A stretch of DNA of 17,353 nucleotides from an uncultured Clostridia bacterium (GTDB lineage Bacteria > Bacillota > Clostridia > UBA1381), in assembly GCA_934476075.1 (NCBI GenBank), contig CAKSNH010000030.1, positions 1 through 17,353 of the forward strand, read 5' to 3'. This document shows, piece by piece, positions 13,829 to 17,353 of the stretch (within the stretch, counting starts at the first letter, position 1; every line of letters begins with the position of its first letter). The notes below the pieces were generated by a model, which worked only from the letters and a program-made list of their open reading frames with translations, was not told the DNA's origin and searched no databases. A program made the position numbers and the translations under genes.

Positions 13829-16576
13829 ATGGATAACGAAGTAAAAAACGAAACCGAGAAAATAAGTGAAAAGAAAAATAAAAAATCCATAATAGCATCT
13901 ATTACAGCCGGTGTGCTGATAATATTGCTTGTTATAGGTGCGGTGGCGGCAAATATGTATTATCAGTATTTGCAGTATGCGGAAATCGGTATGCAGTATA
14001 TATATGTATTTCTGACAAATTTGTCCGCAAGGCTGATGGCACAGGTGACAAGCTTTGTGATAGTATTTTTGTTCTTTTTGATAAACAATTTCATTATGCG
14101 AAAAATACTTTACAAGAAAAACAGTGACCTGGCAGTGGTTAAAAAACCGATAATGCTGTTTATTATAACGATTGTGATAGCGTTTTTTGCGAGCAGGGTT
14201 ATAAGCAGCAATGTGTATCAGAATTTTCTGACGTTTACCAACAATGCAAAGTTTAATCAGTCAGACCCGATTTTTAATCTGGATTTAAGCTATTACATTT
14301 TTGAAAGACCGTTTTATATTGCGGTGATTGACAGTATCAAGGGGATACTGATGCTAAATTTTGTGTACACACTGTTTATATATTTTCTGTTGCAGCTGCG
14401 TGACGGAATAGGAGCGGTTAAACAGTTGTTTAAAGACAGGGGTGTGCTGGTTCACTGTCTTGTAAATATTATGCTGTATGTGGTAGCGGTGGCATTGTCG
14501 TACAGATTTGCAAGAGAAAATATTTTGTACGGCAGTTTCTGCGGTGTGGCGGGAGCGGGATTTGCCGATGTAAACATATGGAGATTATACTATCGTATAG
14601 CACCGCTGTTTTTGCTTGTTATAGTACCGCTTACAGTATATTTTCTAAAAAAGGCAAAGTATAACAGGGCAATTATAACAATATTGATGTTCCCGATAAT
14701 ATGGGTGCTGACGTATGCGGCGTCTATGGTGTGCCAGAGTATAGTTGTAGACCCTGATGAACTTGCAAAGGAACAGCAGTATCTGCAATACAATATTGAT
14801 ATGACACGGAATGCTTTTGATTTAAATTCAATACAGGAACAGGATTTAAATGTAAGCAATGATTTGACATACAAGGATATTATAAATAATCAGGATAAAA
14901 TAGCCAATACTGCGGTTGTGGATATGGACGAATATTTGGAAAGCGTCAATAAGCAGCAGAGTATGGGCAATTACTATAAATTCAATGACAGCGATTTGGT
15001 GCCGTATGAGATAGACGGCAAGAATACAATAGCTGCCGTGAGTGCGAGGGAATTGGACTCGGACAAAATTTCTCAGACAACCGACACATATGTAAATAAG
15101 ATGTTTAAATATACGCACAGTACAGGAGTTACGGTGAGCGATGTGCGGTCGGGGATTGAGGAGTTTATAGTTAAGGATATACCCGCTCTTTCAAATGTGG
15201 GATTCCCTAAAATAGAACAGCCGAGAATTTATTACGGCGAAAAAATGAATAATTCGGTTGTGGTGAATACAAATTACAGCGAAGTCGATTATATGAATGC
15301 CGAGCAGAGTGCATATTCATATGAAGGATTCGGCGGTATACAGATGACTTTGTTTAACAGATGGATTTTGGCTTTGGGTGAAAGGGACTATCATATGCTT
15401 TTTTCAAGCCAAATTACTTCGGCAAGCAGAGCATTGATAAATCGTAACGTGGTTGACAGAGTGAAAAAGATTGCACCGTTTTTTGCATACGATTCCGACC
15501 CGTATATTATAATTACCGATAACGGCGAATTGAAATGGGTTTTGGACGTGTACACGGTGTCTAATCAATATCCGTATTCAAACAGCTTCGGAAATGTGAA
15601 TTATATACGCTGTCCGGCAAAGGCGGTTGTGGACGCATACAACGGTACGGTGAAATTTTATGTTACCAATGCGGACGATGTGTTTGTAAAGACATATCAA
15701 AAAATATATCCTACGTTGTTTGAACAGGGGGATATACCTGAGAAAATTGCAAATCATCTGCGTTATCCGCAGGATATATTTAAAATAAAGGCGGAGGCAT
15801 ATAAAAAATATCATATCACAGACGCAGCGACATTTTACGATAAAAATGATGTGTGGGATTTTGCAAAGGAAAAAAGCAAAAAAGGTGATACGCAGAATGT
15901 GCCGAATTACTATAACATAAGCAATAACGGCATTACACTTAATGCGCTGTATACGTCACATCAGAGCAACAATATAAATGCGATGCTTTCGGTGGGGTCG
16001 AATAAGGATAATTACGGTCAGATGATTTTATCGAAGATAGTGAAGTCCGATGAAACGGTGTGCAGTACGATGAATGCGGAAAAGCTGTTGGAGAATAATT
16101 CGGTTGTTGCCGAACAGATTCAAGCGTTGTCGCAGAACGGTGCAACTGTTACGGTGGGGAACATACAAGTGATAACGGTTAAAAATTCATTCATATATTT
16201 TTCACCCGTTTATGTGCAGAATACAAATAATTCGGCGGCATATCCGGAATTGCAGAAGGTTATCGTTGTTTATGATGATAAGGTGGCGATGGAAAATACA
16301 TTGCTTGACGGATTACAGGTTATATTCGGCAAAAAAGAGGTTACTTCGTTAAATAACGGCAATGAAGATGAGGAAGAATTGATAAGTTTAATAAATGATA
16401 TTATAGATATGTATGACGGAGTAAAACAATACAATTCGGCGAATGACTGGGAAAATTACGGTAAGGCGATGAATGAGTTTGACGAAAATATGGCGAAATT
16501 GAAAGAACGCCGTGAGGAACTTGGGATAATCGAACCGTTTGTAGGTCCTCCGGCAGTACAGAGCAGAGAGAGGTAA
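13829..16576 (+). CDS. UPF0182 family large membrane protein
   Basis: This 915-aa protein has seven predicted membrane helices at about 21-45, 68-90, 107-124, 171-190, 206-226, 258-274 and 280-305, then a large domain of roughly 600 residues probably outside the membrane. Family-like stretches are DPIFNLDLSYYIFERPFY, GAGFADVN, QPRIYYGE, KAVVDAYNGTVKFYV and HLRYPQDIFK. The function of UPF0182 is unknown. The start is uncertain: ATG 13829 is favoured with TAGGTG just upstream, but GTG 13820 with AAAGGA is possible and adds three residues. It follows ftsY by 24 nt and ruvX starts 3 nt after it. The acidic C-terminal tail ends in FVGPPAVQSRER. I infer insertion by the SRP route, as for most polytopic proteins. 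Confidence 0.85.
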   Translation: MDNEVKNETEKISEKKNKKSIIASITAGVLIILLVIGAVAANMYYQYLQYAEIGMQYIYVFLTNLSARLMAQVTSFVIVFLFFLINNFIMRKILYKKNSDLAVVKKPIMLFIITIVIAFFASRVISSNVYQNFLTFTNNAKFNQSDPIFNLDLSYYIFERPFYIAVIDSIKGILMLNFVYTLFIYFLLQLRDGIGAVKQLFKDRGVLVHCLVNIMLYVVAVALSYRFARENILYGSFCGVAGAGFADVNIWRLYYRIAPLFLLVIVPLTVYFLKKAKYNRAIITILMFPIIWVLTYAASMVCQSIVVDPDELAKEQQYLQYNIDMTRNAFDLNSIQEQDLNVSNDLTYKDIINNQDKIANTAVVDMDEYLESVNKQQSMGNYYKFNDSDLVPYEIDGKNTIAAVSARELDSDKISQTTDTYVNKMFKYTHSTGVTVSDVRSGIEEFIVKDIPALSNVGFPKIEQPRIYYGEKMNNSVVVNTNYSEVDYMNAEQSAYSYEGFGGIQMTLFNRWILALGERDYHMLFSSQITSASRALINRNVVDRVKKIAPFFAYDSDPYIIITDNGELKWVLDVYTVSNQYPYSNSFGNVNYIRCPAKAVVDAYNGTVKFYVTNADDVFVKTYQKIYPTLFEQGDIPEKIANHLRYPQDIFKIKAEAYKKYHITDAATFYDKNDVWDFAKEKSKKGDTQNVPNYYNISNNGITLNALYTSHQSNNINAMLSVGSNKDNYGQMILSKIVKSDETVCSTMNAEKLLENNSVVAEQIQALSQNGATVTVGNIQVITVKNSFIYFSPVYVQNTNNSAAYPELQKVIVVYDDKVAMENTLLDGLQVIFGKKEVTSLNNGNEDEEELISLINDIIDMYDGVKQYNSANDWENYGKAMNEFDENMAKLKERREELGIIEPFVGPPAVQSRER

Positions 16577-16579
16577 ATT

Positions 16580-16993
16580 ATGCGGATTTTAGGAATAGAT
16601 TACGGCGACAGCAGAGTGGGAGTTGCGGTGAGCGATTTGATGGGCTGGACAGCACAGGGAGTAGGCACGATAAAAAATCGTGGTATGGACAATTTAATCA
16701 ATGATTTAAAAGAAGTGATTGACAAGTATAATCCCGAAAAGATTGTAGTGGGGCTGCCTAAAAATATGGACGGAACTATTGGTTTTCGTGGTGAGGAAAC
16801 ATACAAATTTACCGACGCACTGAAAAAAGTGTATGACGGAGAGATTGTATATTGGGACGAAAGATTGTCAACCGTATCTGCGGCAGGATATTTGAATGAA
16901 ACAAATACCCGTGGGAAAAAGCGAAAAGCGGTGCTTGACACTGTTGCGGCATCAATTATTTTGGAGGGGTATTTGAATTACAGCCGTAAATAG
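16580..16993 (+). CDS. ruvX: RuvX/YqgF, RNase H-fold nuclease
   Basis: This 137-aa protein has the YqgF fold: GIDYGDSRVGVAVSD at 5-19 with Asp7, VVGLPKNMDG at 56-65, DERLST at 93-98 and a late acidic residue Asp120. Family members process the 5' end of pre-16S rRNA and have also been proposed as Holliday junction resolvases. The length is typical. The ATG follows the previous stop by 3 nt, with GAGAGAGG (16566-16573) as ribosome site. In many Firmicutes ruvX is next to alaS and ireB, so this position at the end of an smc-ftsY block is unusual. No clear terminator follows the stop. Confidence 0.93.
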   Translation: MRILGIDYGDSRVGVAVSDLMGWTAQGVGTIKNRGMDNLINDLKEVIDKYNPEKIVVGLPKNMDGTIGFRGEETYKFTDALKKVYDGEIVYWDERLSTVSAAGYLNETNTRGKKRKAVLDTVAASIILEGYLNYSRK

Positions 16994-17066
16994 ATAAATT
17001 ATGGTTTGTAGGGGTGATGTGCACAACAGACACTCACTCGCATTTCTATCTAAACCCACCCTTGCT

Positions 17067-17102
17067 CGCTAAACTCGGTCAATGTCAGTCGTACTACACT
17101 TT
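17067..17102 (+). repeat. Diverged dispersed repeat, right copy
   Basis: This matches 116-152 in the same orientation with 31 of 36 aligned bases identical and one gap. It lies within a longer non-coding stretch with related motifs. Both copies flank the same gene blocks, one on each side. Confidence 0.5.
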
Positions 17103-17235
17103 CATTCATATCTACGCTTGCACTTTCCCACTAAACTCACCCACAGGACACGCAAAAAGCGTATATCTATATTCAGTGGGCACAGAGGGTATGCCGTATC
17201 TATGTCTTGTTTGTGCTCGTTGCACCCTCAAAGCA

Positions 17236-17249
17236 TAGTGCAAGCACTA
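17236..17249. repeat. Short palindrome TAGTGC-AA-GCACTA
   Basis: TAGTGC (17236-17241) and GCACTA (17244-17249) are perfect inverted arms around AA. The two-base spacer is too short for a stable RNA loop without losing the inner pairs, so a protein-binding site is as likely as a hairpin. No partner is known. Confidence 0.35.
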
Positions 17250-17257
17250 CATTTGGA

Positions 17258-17300
17258 CGGCACAAAATTCACGCTTCTAGGCAATAAGTGAATTTTGCCG
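17258..17300. repeat. Strong inverted repeat in the right non-coding region
   Basis: CAAAATTCAC (17263-17272) and GTGAATTTTG (17288-17297) form a perfect 10-bp stem with a 15-nt loop. The stem can be extended by CGG (17258-17260) with CCG (17298-17300) across a 2-nt bulge. No T-tract follows on either strand, so it is not a standard terminator. It may be a structural part of the repeat element or act as a weak 3' end for the rnc-ruvX transcript. Confidence 0.5.
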
Positions 17301-17353
17301 ACACCGTGGGAACAACTATATTGCAATAGCTTTGCAGCGTGTGGGTCAAGGGT

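Larger units (their letters stand above)
16994..17353. other. Downstream non-coding repetitive region
   Basis: No credible gene is seen. Two overlapping open frames (17014-17238 and 17082-17291) lack ribosome sites and have odd Cys/His/Ser-rich composition. The region differs from its neighbours by containing related motifs: CTAAAC at 17050, 17069 and 17131, and CACTAC-like blocks at 17092 and 17245. It also holds the right copy of a dispersed repeat and two inverted repeats. Most simply it is an intergenic repeat element, possibly cut by the window end. Confidence 0.55.

Noticed and set aside
17014..17291. Two overlapping + strand open frames after ruvX
   Set aside because: They lack ribosome sites, use unusual Cys/His/Ser-rich composition, and lie in a stretch of short repeats; a translated repeat element explains them better.

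Overview
The window looks like chromosome from a low-to-moderate GC Firmicute, most likely a clostridial relative. The reasons are FapR control of lipid synthesis, the FMN-type enoyl reductase FabK, purine-rich ribosome binding sites, TTG and GTG starts, and the order fapR-plsX-...-acpP-...-rnc-...-smc-ftsY. All 14 recognised genes are on the + strand and are tightly packed.

Positions 1-430 are non-coding and hold small palindromes and a short diverged repeat. A near-consensus sigma-A promoter (403-431) and a FapR operator (about 446-466) precede the lipid operon: fapR, plsX, fabH, fabK, fabD, fabG, acpP, fabF (491-7448). Together these cover malonyl transfer to ACP (FabD), initiation (FabH), elongation (FabF), ketoacyl reduction (FabG), enoyl reduction (FabK), the carrier (ACP), entry of acyl chains into phospholipid (PlsX), and a malonyl-CoA-sensing repressor (FapR). 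The dehydratase (fabZ) and acetyl-CoA carboxylase genes are not in the window. acpP appears to have its own strong promoter at the end of fabG and a hairpin after its stop. A clear intrinsic terminator (7466-7493) closes the operon.

A second block (7604-16993) holds rnc (RNase III), an Elp3-like radical SAM gene, smc, ftsY, a large UPF0182 membrane protein and ruvX. The gaps are 1 to 24 nt, so they are probably co-transcribed. The block groups RNA processing, chromosome organisation, SRP-dependent membrane targeting and ruvX; no shared pathway follows from this. A 13-bp inverted repeat lies just upstream of rnc.

Positions 16994-17353 are non-coding, with several short repeated motifs and a strong inverted repeat. 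One motif (17067-17102) matches 116-152 at the other end of the window, which suggests a dispersed intergenic repeat family. I do not see a clear new multi-gene system. The most interesting points are the regulatory layout around fapR and acpP, substitutions at the predicted FapR ligand site, and the flanking repeat family.
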